NCBI GenBank assembly: GCA_014695195.1
Contig: JACJNW010000021.1
Span: 1 to 64,000 of the forward strand
Reading direction: 5' to 3'
Source of the DNA: Cyanobacteria bacterium FACHB-DQ100
Lineage (GTDB): Bacteria; Cyanobacteriota; Cyanobacteriia; Leptolyngbyales; Leptolyngbyaceae
Length of the DNA: 64,000 bases
In this document: positions 25,201 through 34,341 of the stretch, piece after piece
Numbering within the stretch: position 1 is the first letter of the stretch
Layout of the letters: the number at the start of each line of letters is the position of its first letter
Position numbers and translations under genes: made by a program
Notes under the pieces: generated by a model
Databases searched by the model: none
The model's input: only the letters and a program-made list of their open reading frames with translations
Told to the model about the DNA's origin: nothing

Positions 25201-27345
25201 CTATGGGGTGGAAGGAACGTTCGGTTTTGGCAGTTCTGTTGAAGCAGTACAGACTCCGAGTTGGTTGGAATCAGCGATGGAGAAGGGCGCGATCGCGCTT
25301 TCTTTCTGCAAACCGATGTCTCCGGCTTTAACGGCATTTGGCAGTTTAGCATCTGGATTTGGGGTGCAAACTTTTAGGCGTATCCAAGTCGATCGATCTG
25401 TCGTGTTCTGCTGTCGTCCCAGGACTTGTAAAACGGTTCCCGGTGGGATTTGTCCGACGAGTTCGCGAGCAGGATCAACCGGCGACCCAGATGTTCTCAA
25501 GAGTGGAAGTCCTGCGTCGCTTGCAGGGCGATCGAGACGAATGAGTGCGCCTGTGTCCAGAGCGAGGGGAGGATCGGGTACAGGCGGAACGAGCGGCGAT
25601 TCTACAACGGTGGGACGACGATTGCTCAGGGTGGGAATGAGTTCTGGGACAAATAGTGCCGCGATCGCGCCTGCTACGCTGAATAATCCCAGAAGCATCA
25701 GCAACGTTTTGAGCCAGGACGATCGGCGCGGTTGCAGTTCGGTTCGCAGTCCGGGCGGCGAGGTGGAAGGCGCAAACATTTGAGTTGGTTTTGTCCGTTC
25801 TGGTAGCTCACTGAGTTGCACGGTGGAGGATTGCCCCGTTTCACGGATTTGACAATGAATTAAACCGACGGTGACGTTATCGTGACCGTTCTGCGTGTTG
25901 GCGATTTCCACTAATCTGCGGGCAACGGTAGCAAGATCGGTTTTACCGTCAAGCATTGGAACAATTTCGCTTTGCCAGTATTCTTCGACGAGATCGTTAT
26001 CGCTCAAGCCATCCGAACACAATAGGAAAACGCAGTCTTCATCGAGAATAAATCGTTGAGTAGAGGGATGCAAAGTGTTTGAACTTCCCATGCCCAGAGC
26101 TTGTACGAGTGAGCCCGCCGAGGAGCGTTGTACCGCTTCCCGGTATAAGGTGTAGCCCGATCGAGCTTGGCGGGAGGCAACATCATCATCAAGCGTGACC
26201 TGATAACAGCCGCGTCGAGTAATACGATAAGCGCGGCTATCGCCAACGTGCGTCAGATACAGTTCGTGCGATCGTACCAGTCCCATAACGACTGTAGTTC
26301 CCATACGTTGACGCTCTTGTCGCCGTTCTGCATCGTTCTTTGCGGCGATCGCGTCATTGGCTCTCAGCACTGCTTCTTCGAGTCCCCACTCCAGATTCTG
26401 GGTTAGCGTTTGCGTGTGCTGCACGATCGTTTGAATTGCCAGGTTTGAGGCAACTTCTCCCCCTTCATGCCCACCCACGCCATCGCAGACAATCAGGAGG
26501 GAATGATTCGCACCGCTAGTTCCGCTCACTGGATAACAGGCATCTTCGTTACTTGAACGACTTGGGCCCTGATCGCTGAGCGTGGCGAGTTGAATCTGTC
26601 GAGTTTGTTGGGTACTTTGAGACGCGATCGCAGCATCTAGCACCTCGATCAAGCCTTCTGCGTTGGTAATCTGTCCTTGAATTAAATTCTGACAGACTTG
26701 ATTCAAGAATTCTGCGATCGCAGGCTGGACTTGCCAACTTGACCAAAATTTTCCCAGTTCTGCAAGTGGGACCGTGCCTCGATCTAGCTCTAGCTCTAAG
26801 ACTCTAACGGTATCCCCATCTGCAAAGATAAGATCAGAATTCAGCAGCGTAGAGGCAGCTTTTTCTACACTCAAACTGCGCCAAAGTTGTGCCAGTTGCC
26901 GCAAAAAGTGAAGCTGACGAAATCCGCGACTTGCATTCCACACTTGCTCTAATCGCGGCATCAATTGCCCGGATAAATCTTCTCCCTGTTCAGAACGCGC
27001 CCCACTGGGATAGAGCGGCGCCAATTCTAGAAAGACGATCTCGCCAACCACGGCATAGGGCTGTGGAATTGCAGGGCGTTCGGTCATCAGATGCAAATAA
27101 GGTTCGAGCGGTGGGGGGACTTCGATCGCGCTCGTCGGCAGCCCTGGTTTTGTGTCTAATGCGATTTGACCGGACTTAATCAAAAAGCGATCGTCGATCA
27201 ATTCCCCAGGTGAAGCAGTTGATCCGAGTGCCCACAGGTAACGCTTTGGAATTCGGGTGTGACAGTTGTGGCAAAACGGCTGGCTTTCAGAATTGAGCGC
27301 CTGACAAAAACAGTTGGGGCATTGCACGATCGAATCAGTTTGCAT
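25201..27345 (-). CDS. Zinc-ribbon PP2C-type Ser/Thr phosphatase with membrane anchor
   Basis: A 714-residue protein. An N-terminal zinc ribbon has CPNC at 9-12 and CHNC at 25-28. Residues 252-500 are a PP2C (PPM) phosphatase: LSDQGPSRSSNED, VCDGVGGHEGGE at 287-297, DGLSD at 445-449 and GHDNVT at 487-492 supply the metal-binding aspartates. A membrane segment lies at about 545-566, and a C-terminal SH3-like region follows (TVLQVLGRQQ...WIRLKVC). It removes phosphate from Ser/Thr residues, opposing Hanks-type kinases; none is in the window. I chose the ATG at 27345; an 18-codon upstream extension is not conserved. It precedes the CHAT-FHA gene in the operon. Confidence 0.9.
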   Translation of the reverse strand: MQTDSIVQCPNCFCQALNSESQPFCHNCHTRIPKRYLWALGSTASPGELIDDRFLIKSGQIALDTKPGLPTSAIEVPPPLEPYLHLMTERPAIPQPYAVVGEIVFLELAPLYPSGARSEQGEDLSGQLMPRLEQVWNASRGFRQLHFLRQLAQLWRSLSVEKAASTLLNSDLIFADGDTVRVLELELDRGTVPLAELGKFWSSWQVQPAIAEFLNQVCQNLIQGQITNAEGLIEVLDAAIASQSTQQTRQIQLATLSDQGPSRSSNEDACYPVSGTSGANHSLLIVCDGVGGHEGGEVASNLAIQTIVQHTQTLTQNLEWGLEEAVLRANDAIAAKNDAERRQERQRMGTTVVMGLVRSHELYLTHVGDSRAYRITRRGCYQVTLDDDVASRQARSGYTLYREAVQRSSAGSLVQALGMGSSNTLHPSTQRFILDEDCVFLLCSDGLSDNDLVEEYWQSEIVPMLDGKTDLATVARRLVEIANTQNGHDNVTVGLIHCQIRETGQSSTVQLSELPERTKPTQMFAPSTSPPGLRTELQPRRSSWLKTLLMLLGLFSVAGAIAALFVPELIPTLSNRRPTVVESPLVPPVPDPPLALDTGALIRLDRPASDAGLPLLRTSGSPVDPARELVGQIPPGTVLQVLGRQQNTTDRSTWIRLKVCTPNPDAKLPNAVKAGDIGLQKESAIAPFSIADSNQLGVCTASTELPKPNVPSTP

Positions 27346-27522
27346 TGAAAGAATGTCTCTACGAGTTGCCCGGTTCTGATGGCGTGAAGTATTTCTCACT
27401 CTAACAATTTTTGTCGATCGTAGCGGATAAGACGACGGTGATTCGAGTGGAATTCCGGGTTTCCTCGCGTTGCGATCGTCCGATTTGGAGGCACAATAAA
27501 CCAGATTTTACTGAGATGGGCT

Positions 27523-28530
27523 ATGTCTTTCGTGCACCGCCGATTCGGATTTGCTTCGCTGTTGCTGGGTTTGACCATTGCCGCACCAAGTGCGACCGCT
27601 GTACCCCCATTTGCGCCGATCGCGCCGCCTCCGGTTGCGCCATCTTTACCGCAGGAGAATCAGCCCGATTTTCGAGTGGCAGGACTTCAGCGCGATTTTC
27701 AAGGCAATCTCTGGGTGGCAACTTCACGCAGCGTTGCAAAAATTGATCCTAATACCGGAAGAGTGCTTGCACGAGTGCCATTGCCGAATCTGACGATCGG
27801 GGCGCTGGCTCAAGATCGGGTGGGTCGAATTTGGGTCGGCACCAGTGAGGGACTTTGGCGCATCGATCCAAAAACGAATCAAGTGACTGCGCTCAATCTC
27901 TTTTTGCCATCGAATCGGGTGTTAGCTTTGCTTGTCGATCAGCGAGGCTTTCTTTGGGTCGGGACTGATTCGGGATTGGCGCTGGTCAGCCCGCATGAAG
28001 GGCTGCTGATGACGACGCTGAAGAACTTACCAGGTGTGAGTGCCAACGCGCTCAGCCTCGATCCGCAGGGGCAGCTTTGGGTGGGAACGCTCGATAGCTT
28101 GGTGCAGGTCGATACAGCAACCGCCAAGATTCTTCATACGACCAACTTGGAGGAAGGAGCGGTTCAGGCTTTAGCACTCGATCGACATGGCTCCCTCTGG
28201 GCGGGCACAACGAGCGGTTTGGTGAAAATTGATCCGGCAAATCGGCGACGGGAGCGATCAATCACATCGCTGCGGGGGCGTGAGATTCTGTCTGCGGGAT
28301 TCGATGCCGTGGGCAGCATTTGGGTGGGAACCAATCGCGGATTGCTGCGCGTGAATCCCTACAATGGCGCGATCGTCGGTGAAGTACCGAATTTGCCTTC
28401 AAATCGTGTGTTGTCGCTTGCGCCTGATACTGGGAATAAGTTGTGGGTGGGAACCAGTGAGGGATTAGCCTGGGTGAGTATGACTAATTTTCAGACGAGA
28501 CCGCATTTGCTATTTTCTAGAACGTATTAA
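27523..28530 (+). CDS. Secreted seven-bladed beta-propeller (two-component-regulator-propeller type)
   Basis: A 335-residue protein with an N-terminal signal peptide (RRFGFASLLLGLTIAAPSATA, cleavage about residue 26) and a proline-rich linker. The rest is seven repeats of about 40 residues with the core LWVGTxxGLxxIDPxT, as in the sensor propellers of hybrid two-component regulators. Here no membrane segment, kinase or response domain follows, so it is a stand-alone exported propeller. It is divergent from the PP2C gene, with about 180 bases between start codons, and converges with the Mqo-like gene over a hairpin. Ligand unknown. Confidence 0.85.
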   Translation: MSFVHRRFGFASLLLGLTIAAPSATAVPPFAPIAPPPVAPSLPQENQPDFRVAGLQRDFQGNLWVATSRSVAKIDPNTGRVLARVPLPNLTIGALAQDRVGRIWVGTSEGLWRIDPKTNQVTALNLFLPSNRVLALLVDQRGFLWVGTDSGLALVSPHEGLLMTTLKNLPGVSANALSLDPQGQLWVGTLDSLVQVDTATAKILHTTNLEEGAVQALALDRHGSLWAGTTSGLVKIDPANRRRERSITSLRGREILSAGFDAVGSIWVGTNRGLLRVNPYNGAIVGEVPNLPSNRVLSLAPDTGNKLWVGTSEGLAWVSMTNFQTRPHLLFSRTY

Positions 28531-28579
28531 TCGCACGCTGTTAGCAAAAAAATTGCGCTTCTTTATTTTGCGTTGGCAA

Positions 28580-28614
28580 GGAGTAGGGGGTTAAACAGAA
28601 CGACACCCCACTCC
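28580..28614. terminator. Hairpin between convergent genes
   Basis: GGAGTAGGGGGT pairs with ACCCC-ACTCC around a loop of about 12 bases, with one bulged A. It lies between the stops at 28530 and 28626. Confidence 0.55.
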
Positions 28615-28625
28615 CCACTTCACAA

Positions 28626-29969
28626 CTAATTCAGAATTGCGATGTTTGCATTGAACCAAGTGCGATCGACCTCACAATCTAGATGCTGCTGAATTCGTAA
28701 TAAGTCCTGTTCTGCATTACCCAAGCAGGTTGTAGCGCCGGGTGAAGGTGTCACGTTAAACCGGAGGCCATTGCCTGGATCAATCTCTGCCTGCCCCAAA
28801 ATGAGCTTGCCCTGAGTTTTGTCAATTAGCTGAGGACGAATTCCACCCACTCCATGAGCAAACTCTAAATCCTCTAGCTGCAAAGATGGCACAATCTTCT
28901 GTGCATCTTTTAGAAACAGGCGACGACTGACGATCGGCACTTCAAATGCAAAGTTCTTCAAAATGTAGTTGCGAATGTCCCGCACCTTAAACAAATCCCA
29001 AAGAACAGCGCTGACACGCTGATCGAAGCGCAACACTTCCAGATAATCCACAAACGTCTTCAGGTTGTAGCGCTCTAACAAGGGCAGTGGTAGCGCCGTT
29101 GGCCCAAACCGAGTCTTTCCAGGCACAGTCACATCCGGATCGCCATGAATTGCTGCGAACGGAAGTTTATCATTCTGCACAGTGTAAACCTTGCCGTTGA
29201 GGACTTGGGGTGTAAAGTAGAAATTCCCCGCAACCGGCAAGCAAGAATATTCCAGCCCAATTCCCATACGGTGAGCAAAGAGCAGGCTATGTCCTCCGGC
29301 CGAGACTACAACAAATCGCGCCGTAATGGAGGTGTCTGCGATCGTAATGCGGTAGTTCTGTCCGACCGGTTCGATCGACTTGACCGGACTGCCTAACATC
29401 AAATCCACTGTCTTATCTGCCACTTCTTGTGCTTGCTCCACCAGGGACTGAGCCAAAGCACCATAGTTCACGGCAGTATAGTCATCAAGCACTGCAAGCG
29501 CTACCAGTTCTTCGGGTCGATCGTGTTGGTTGAGCTTAACAACGTTCGGTTCAACCTCAGCAATTTGCGCCTTTTCTAAAAGCTGCATTCCCCCAAAGTG
29601 CGGCTTAAATTCCTCGTACCGTTGCCGCAAAATTTGACTTTCTTCGGCTCCCACGCCTAGAACCATCTTGGGATAGCGGTAGATGACTTGATCGCGAATG
29701 GCTGGAGGTAGTGCAGTCGAATAGCGCACGATCATATCTGCCGATCGCCGCACCTTCAGTGCTTTTTCCAGGCTGTAATTCGTCTCGATGTCGCCGCAGT
29801 GAATTGTCTGGCTGTTATTGCTAGATTTGGAATTCACAGTTGCAATTTGCGAATACTTCTCGACCAGAGCGATGCGCTTTAGATCGGTAAATTTTGCAAG
29901 CGAATAAAGTAAAGCGGTTCCTGTAACCCCACCGCCAATCACCACGACATCGTAGACCTGCTCTGCCAT
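28626..29969 (-). CDS. Malate:quinone-oxidoreductase-like FAD-dependent enzyme
   Basis: A 447-residue flavoprotein. The N-terminal dinucleotide-binding motif VVVIGGGVTGTALLYSLAKF binds FAD. SNNSQTIHCGDIETNY resembles the Mqo signature region, and RFVVVSAGGHSLLFAHRMGIG plus GNLYF-like GNFYFTPQVLNGK also fit. Mqo oxidises malate to oxaloacetate and passes electrons to quinone at the membrane surface. Length is somewhat below the usual 490-500, and substrate specificity cannot be proved. I chose the ATG at 29969 (MAEQVYDVV); the frame is open 24 codons upstream. It follows the exopolysaccharide operon on the same strand after about 130 bases. Confidence 0.8.
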   Translation of the reverse strand: MAEQVYDVVVIGGGVTGTALLYSLAKFTDLKRIALVEKYSQIATVNSKSSNNSQTIHCGDIETNYSLEKALKVRRSADMIVRYSTALPPAIRDQVIYRYPKMVLGVGAEESQILRQRYEEFKPHFGGMQLLEKAQIAEVEPNVVKLNQHDRPEELVALAVLDDYTAVNYGALAQSLVEQAQEVADKTVDLMLGSPVKSIEPVGQNYRITIADTSITARFVVVSAGGHSLLFAHRMGIGLEYSCLPVAGNFYFTPQVLNGKVYTVQNDKLPFAAIHGDPDVTVPGKTRFGPTALPLPLLERYNLKTFVDYLEVLRFDQRVSAVLWDLFKVRDIRNYILKNFAFEVPIVSRRLFLKDAQKIVPSLQLEDLEFAHGVGGIRPQLIDKTQGKLILGQAEIDPGNGLRFNVTPSPGATTCLGNAEQDLLRIQQHLDCEVDRTWFNANIAILN

Positions 29970-30101
29970 TTCTTTAGATTGATAGATATTCAGCTTATTC
30001 AGCCTAACGTATGCAGGTTTGTATATGCTCCGGTTTCTCAAAGAACCCTTACGATCGCGCTGATTATCTTCTCATTCCCATTTGAAATGCTGCACATGAT
30101 T

Positions 30102-32276
30102 TCAATTGCGATCGCTCATTACCACTGTTTCCGGCGCAGATGAAGTAAACAGCCACTCTTTGGCATCATTCATCAAAGCGTCCTCCACGGCACGAGGTAA
30201 TTGCACCTCAACGCCATTCACCACTGCACCAAGTAAGCGTAAATTCGCGGTTTCAGTCAGTTGGTCGATCGCTTCTTCGAGTAAGCTTTGTTGCGTCACA
30301 CCGGGACGAGTCACCAACACCATGCCATCGGTCAATGGCTCTAGCAAAAGCGCATCATTACATTGGCTCAAGGGTGGCGAATCTAAAATTACCAGGTCAA
30401 ATCGCCCCCTTGCATCTTCGAGTAAACGACGGAGTTCGCTGGATTCTAATAACGATGCGGCAGACGCTTGCGGCCCCGGACTGGTCACAACATACAGGTT
30501 TTCGACATCGGGAGCGAGGCGAATACAATCGCTGATGTCGCCAAAATACCGCAGCGGCTCTAGCTGGCTATCGGGATCAGGCGTGAGATTCACTTGGTGA
30601 GCCGCAGAAGGCGATCGCAAATCCGCTTCAACGAGCAATGTCCGCTTTCCTGCCCGTGCCGAAGCGATCGCTAAGTTATACGCCGTGACTGTCTTTCCTT
30701 CATTCTCGATCGTGCTGATGGTCATGATGACGCGCAGATCTTTGGTTTCAGTTAGTCGAAGATTGCTGCGGAACCGCTCGTAATATTCTGCATAAGGCGA
30801 ATTGGGCTTCACTAAAATTGGAGACTGTCCCGGAATAAAAGATTTGACTTGCGGCAGAATGCCTAAAATTGCCACATCGCGCTGCCGAATTACCTCGCGC
30901 AAATCTTCATCCGTGTAGACTGTGCCCTCAAGCATATCGAGCAAGAAGATCACCCCTGCTCCCGCAACTAACCCAACGATCGCACCGACTGCCAGCGTAA
31001 TCGGAATGCTTTTCGGTGCTTTTACACTTGCAGGAGCGACAGACGGCGCTTGCGCCACACCCAAGCTACTGACGATTTCGACCTCGGCTGCTTTCGCATC
31101 AACTAGCTTCTGCTGCATCTGGTCATAGAGACTCTTTTGGCGTTTGACTTGATCTTCCAGCCTGGTGCGCTCTAGCTGCTTGTTGGGAATGGTGGAAAAC
31201 TGTTGTCGCAGCGCTTGCTCCGATCGCAGACTCGATGCAACCTGCTGCTGTAGCGATTCCTGCTGAGTTTTGAGATTGACCAGCGTATTTGCCAGTTGCT
31301 GTCTGGCTGGATCAAGATTGCTATCTTGGCGCACGTTGGCGACAAACGGAGTGACCTGACCATTACCGCCAACCACTTCTGCGGCTCGCTTGCGGATTTC
31401 TTCTTCGTAGGCTTGCTGTTGTTTTTGGAGCGTGACTACTTGAGGATGCTCAGGGCGCAAATCTTTGAGTAAGACCGTCATTTGCGACTCGATTTGCTGA
31501 AGCTGAGCGCGTAAACTTGCAATGATCGGATCAGCGCTCAGTGCGGAAGATACATAAGCTTGGTTTGGATCAAGTCCTAATTTTCGCTGAATGCTGTTAA
31601 TTTGGGCGTTAATGCCGTCTAGCTGGAGTCTCAGTTGTTGCTGTTGTTGCTGGCTGCTGGCGATCGACTTAATGATGTTGCCATCTTGAGCGGCAAAGAG
31701 TTGCGGCCCTTCGGTGCGATCGTATCGCATCAAGATGCTCTCAGCTTTTGCTAGATCTTGCCGGACACTGGGCAATCGCTGTTCGATCGCGCTGATAATT
31801 GCTCTGAGTCGAGCTGAATTGTTCAATCGGCTCTGCTCAATCAATCGACTAGCGAGCAGCGCCATCACGTCGCCGACCCGCTTTTGGTCCCCATCTTTGT
31901 AGGTGAGCTGAATTTCTGCTTTTGCCGCATTTGGATCTTTTGGATCACCACCCCCTTTGATCTGAATCGTCGCTGCTTTTTCCAACCGATCGGGCTTGAT
32001 GCCGACCTCTTTCGCGACTCCTTCGATCACTGCTGGCGTTAATAAAGTGTCTTTTGTAAAGGTTTCGACGGGTTGACGCACCTGGGAGCCGATCGTCGAA
32101 AAAGTAATAGGCGGTGCGTTTGCCACGAGTCGAGCCTCGCCCAAGAAATCGATCGGCGGATCGGGCTGAACGGCAACGATTCCGCCCGCACTTAGACCCG
32201 CAACCACACTGGCAGGAATCACCCATTTATAGCGATTTACGGCAAGTAAATACCGTTTGACGATCGGTGGAACCAT
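30102..32276 (-). CDS. Wzc-like polysaccharide co-polymerase and BY-kinase
   Basis: A 724-residue inner-membrane protein. A Wzz-type chain-length domain lies between membrane segments at about 18-36 and 425-447, with long coiled coils (about 150-400). The cytoplasmic part is a bacterial tyrosine kinase: Walker A STIENEGKT at 521-529, Walker A' LLVEADL, Walker B FDLVILDSPP at 626-635. The C-terminus (WLFTSSAPETVVMSDRN) lacks the tyrosine cluster that typical BY-kinases autophosphorylate. It should control polymerisation and export of exopolysaccharide with the Wza-like protein encoded just upstream, 41 bases away. It is the last gene of a five-gene operon. Confidence 0.9.
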   Translation of the reverse strand: MVPPIVKRYLLAVNRYKWVIPASVVAGLSAGGIVAVQPDPPIDFLGEARLVANAPPITFSTIGSQVRQPVETFTKDTLLTPAVIEGVAKEVGIKPDRLEKAATIQIKGGGDPKDPNAAKAEIQLTYKDGDQKRVGDVMALLASRLIEQSRLNNSARLRAIISAIEQRLPSVRQDLAKAESILMRYDRTEGPQLFAAQDGNIIKSIASSQQQQQQLRLQLDGINAQINSIQRKLGLDPNQAYVSSALSADPIIASLRAQLQQIESQMTVLLKDLRPEHPQVVTLQKQQQAYEEEIRKRAAEVVGGNGQVTPFVANVRQDSNLDPARQQLANTLVNLKTQQESLQQQVASSLRSEQALRQQFSTIPNKQLERTRLEDQVKRQKSLYDQMQQKLVDAKAAEVEIVSSLGVAQAPSVAPASVKAPKSIPITLAVGAIVGLVAGAGVIFLLDMLEGTVYTDEDLREVIRQRDVAILGILPQVKSFIPGQSPILVKPNSPYAEYYERFRSNLRLTETKDLRVIMTISTIENEGKTVTAYNLAIASARAGKRTLLVEADLRSPSAAHQVNLTPDPDSQLEPLRYFGDISDCIRLAPDVENLYVVTSPGPQASAASLLESSELRRLLEDARGRFDLVILDSPPLSQCNDALLLEPLTDGMVLVTRPGVTQQSLLEEAIDQLTETANLRLLGAVVNGVEVQLPRAVEDALMNDAKEWLFTSSAPETVVMSDRN

Positions 32277-32316
32277 AACAAAGTCCTGTTAACACTAGAA
32301 GTTATCGATTCAAAAG

Positions 32317-33561
32317 TTATCGATCCCCGTTGACCCCAGTTGGGCCAAACAGCGTATCGGCACCGTTTCTCAGCTCCCGGAAAAAGAGCAAGAAGCCTAA
32401 AACGTCGCGGAACGGCTGGGTAAAGGTATTGAGCGCATAAGTGATTCTGCCAACGAGGTTGCGCCCGAGAACAATCACGTCATTATCTTCGAGGGCAACG
32501 TTTTGAGCCATATTGCCGCTCAGAATGCTGCGAGCATCAATCTCGCGAGTCACTGCTTTTTTCTGAACCGGATCAAACCGAATCAGCGCTACTCGACGTA
32601 GATTTGCGGTGTCCGGCCCCGGTCTTGCGGCAGTGAGGGCATCTAGAAAAGTGCTGCCGTTGGGCAGCGTTAGCGTTCCGAGACCATTGTTCGCGTAGCT
32701 CAATAGCCGGATGTTGATTTGCGGTTTGGCTAACGTTGATCGTGCCATCAGGGTGCGATCGTAGGTCTGATCCTGTTCTGCAAGCTTGGGGATGACCACA
32801 ACATCGCCGTCCTGTAGCTTCAAATCCGGTAGCGCCGCTCCGTCTTGTAAAGGAGTGACTAAATCTAGCTTCTCTTCGAGAACCGATCCATCGGATAAAA
32901 GCCGTTTGACCTGTACCGATCGTAAATCTGCCTGTCCAGTCGCGCCGCCTGCAAGTAATAAAGCGGCGGACGCACGCGGTAGGGTAAGCGTATAAAGACC
33001 CGGACGCGCAATCTCGCCTGTTACGGTGACGAGAACGGGGCGTTGATTGGTGAGTGCCACAAAGACAACCGGATTAATCACAAAACGATTCACCCCTTCC
33101 CGGATGCGTTCTTGAGCTTGAGCGATCGTCAACCCTTGCAGCGGCACTTTACCGAGCAATGGGGCGGTAATATTGCCCTCTTGGTCGATCGTCGCTTGAA
33201 AATTCAGGTCGGTAAATCGCTGCACCTGCACAGAAACGGTATCGCCCGCCCCCAAACGGTAAAGACTAAACGTTTTGACAGGCGGAACGACTGGCGCTTG
33301 TGCATTCGGAGCTTGTACGTTCGGAACAGAGGGCATTGCCGATTCTCGAAGTTTTTGCCGCGCCTGCTCAATGATTTCAAGCGGGGATGGGCGTGTCGGC
33401 AAAGGAGCAGAGGGTTGAACAGGCACAGCGAGATCAGACGCAACCGCGCTTCGGGCGCTCAGCCAAATTGACAGAGCAGGAGTAACAGAGTATACACCCG
33501 TCATCAGTAGCGAAGTGATCCAGCCGCGTGCATTCGGGAGGTGGAATTGAACTAGAGGCAT
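32317..33561 (-). CDS. Wza-like polysaccharide export protein (Poly_export and SLBB domains)
   Basis: A 414-residue exported protein. A signal-like hydrophobic segment occupies about residues 14-38 (WITSLLMTGVYSVTPALSIW). The Poly_export domain follows (YRLGAGDTVSVQVQRFTDLN, IDQEGNITAPLLGKVPLQGL) and then SLBB-type beta-grasp domains (VTVTGEIARPGLYTLTLP, LLAGGATGQADL, LQDGDVVVIPK). It should form the periplasm-to-outer-membrane channel for exopolysaccharide. No lipobox cysteine is obvious. It precedes the Wzc-like kinase in the same operon. Confidence 0.9.
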   Translation of the reverse strand: MPLVQFHLPNARGWITSLLMTGVYSVTPALSIWLSARSAVASDLAVPVQPSAPLPTRPSPLEIIEQARQKLRESAMPSVPNVQAPNAQAPVVPPVKTFSLYRLGAGDTVSVQVQRFTDLNFQATIDQEGNITAPLLGKVPLQGLTIAQAQERIREGVNRFVINPVVFVALTNQRPVLVTVTGEIARPGLYTLTLPRASAALLLAGGATGQADLRSVQVKRLLSDGSVLEEKLDLVTPLQDGAALPDLKLQDGDVVVIPKLAEQDQTYDRTLMARSTLAKPQINIRLLSYANNGLGTLTLPNGSTFLDALTAARPGPDTANLRRVALIRFDPVQKKAVTREIDARSILSGNMAQNVALEDNDVIVLGRNLVGRITYALNTFTQPFRDVLGFLLFFRELRNGADTLFGPTGVNGDR

Positions 33562-33654
33562 GGGACAGCCATTCGTGTTGCGATCGTGCTCATTGTAGTG
33601 AGATGCACCCCTCTGACATCCGAGTTTTCCGCTTCAGTCTGCCTAAATTGCTGC

Positions 33655-34341
33655 CTAAATTGATCGGTTTGAGCGCAAAATCTGATTCGTCAAGGTGGAT
33701 TGTACGGTTTGTACCAGCGATTCGAGCTTGCTGCGATGGGGTTCGATGTCTTCGAGCGGCTCGATCGGTAATATCACGCTGACTGCCACCCAAGCCGCTC
33801 TCTGGTTCTGCCATTGGGCGAGACGATCGCGGATAAACCACTGAATCGGAGCTGGGTGTCCACCGTCTTCCCAGGCATACCAACGCATGACGGCATAGGT
33901 TTGTCTCGGTGTCCACGCCCGCAGAAATTCAACGGTGATCGAATGGGTTTGGATTGGGCGATGGGAATCGGTTTTCCAGCGTTGGAAGCCGTCGAGATCT
34001 GTCCATTCGACTTGCGGCTGCGCGATCGATTTCGTCTGTGGCAGAAATAGAACGGTTGCGATCGTTTGGGTTGCGTCCTGAATTTCCTGGCGCATCCACT
34101 TGTGTTCACCGATTTCGGTCGCTTGTTTGGCGATCGTTTGCCAGCCTGGAAACTCGATGCCGACTTTTTTCAGCGCTTTCAAGTTGTCGAGTACGGCAAC
34201 CGGGGGTGGGGCTGTCCAGCGCCATTGCCCATTTGAGAGATATCCAGGTAATGCGCCTACACCAACAAATCCGCTCAACATCAGCAGCAAAACAACTTTT
34301 GGCAGATTGAGCCGGAGCGATTTAGACAAAGAAGACAGCAT
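33655..34341 (-). CDS. Cyanoexosortase A system-associated protein
   Basis: A 228-residue protein with one N-terminal membrane segment (VVLLLMLSGFVGVGALPGYL) and a periplasmic remainder rich in Trp and Arg. Partner proteins of this kind, similar to EpsI/DUF3485 in role, accompany cyanoexosortase A genes. The ATG at 34341 overlaps the exosortase stop (TGATG), so the two are translationally coupled; longer starts run inside the exosortase gene and are less likely. Typical segments: WIRKWR-like QWRWTAPPPVAVLDNLKALK and FLRAWTPRQTYAVMRWYAWE DGGHPAPIQWF. Exact biochemical role unknown. Confidence 0.8.
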   Translation of the reverse strand: MLSSLSKSLRLNLPKVVLLLMLSGFVGVGALPGYLSNGQWRWTAPPPVAVLDNLKALKKVGIEFPGWQTIAKQATEIGEHKWMRQEIQDATQTIATVLFLPQTKSIAQPQVEWTDLDGFQRWKTDSHRPIQTHSITVEFLRAWTPRQTYAVMRWYAWEDGGHPAPIQWFIRDRLAQWQNQRAAWVAVSVILPIEPLEDIEPHRSKLESLVQTVQSTLTNQILRSNRSI

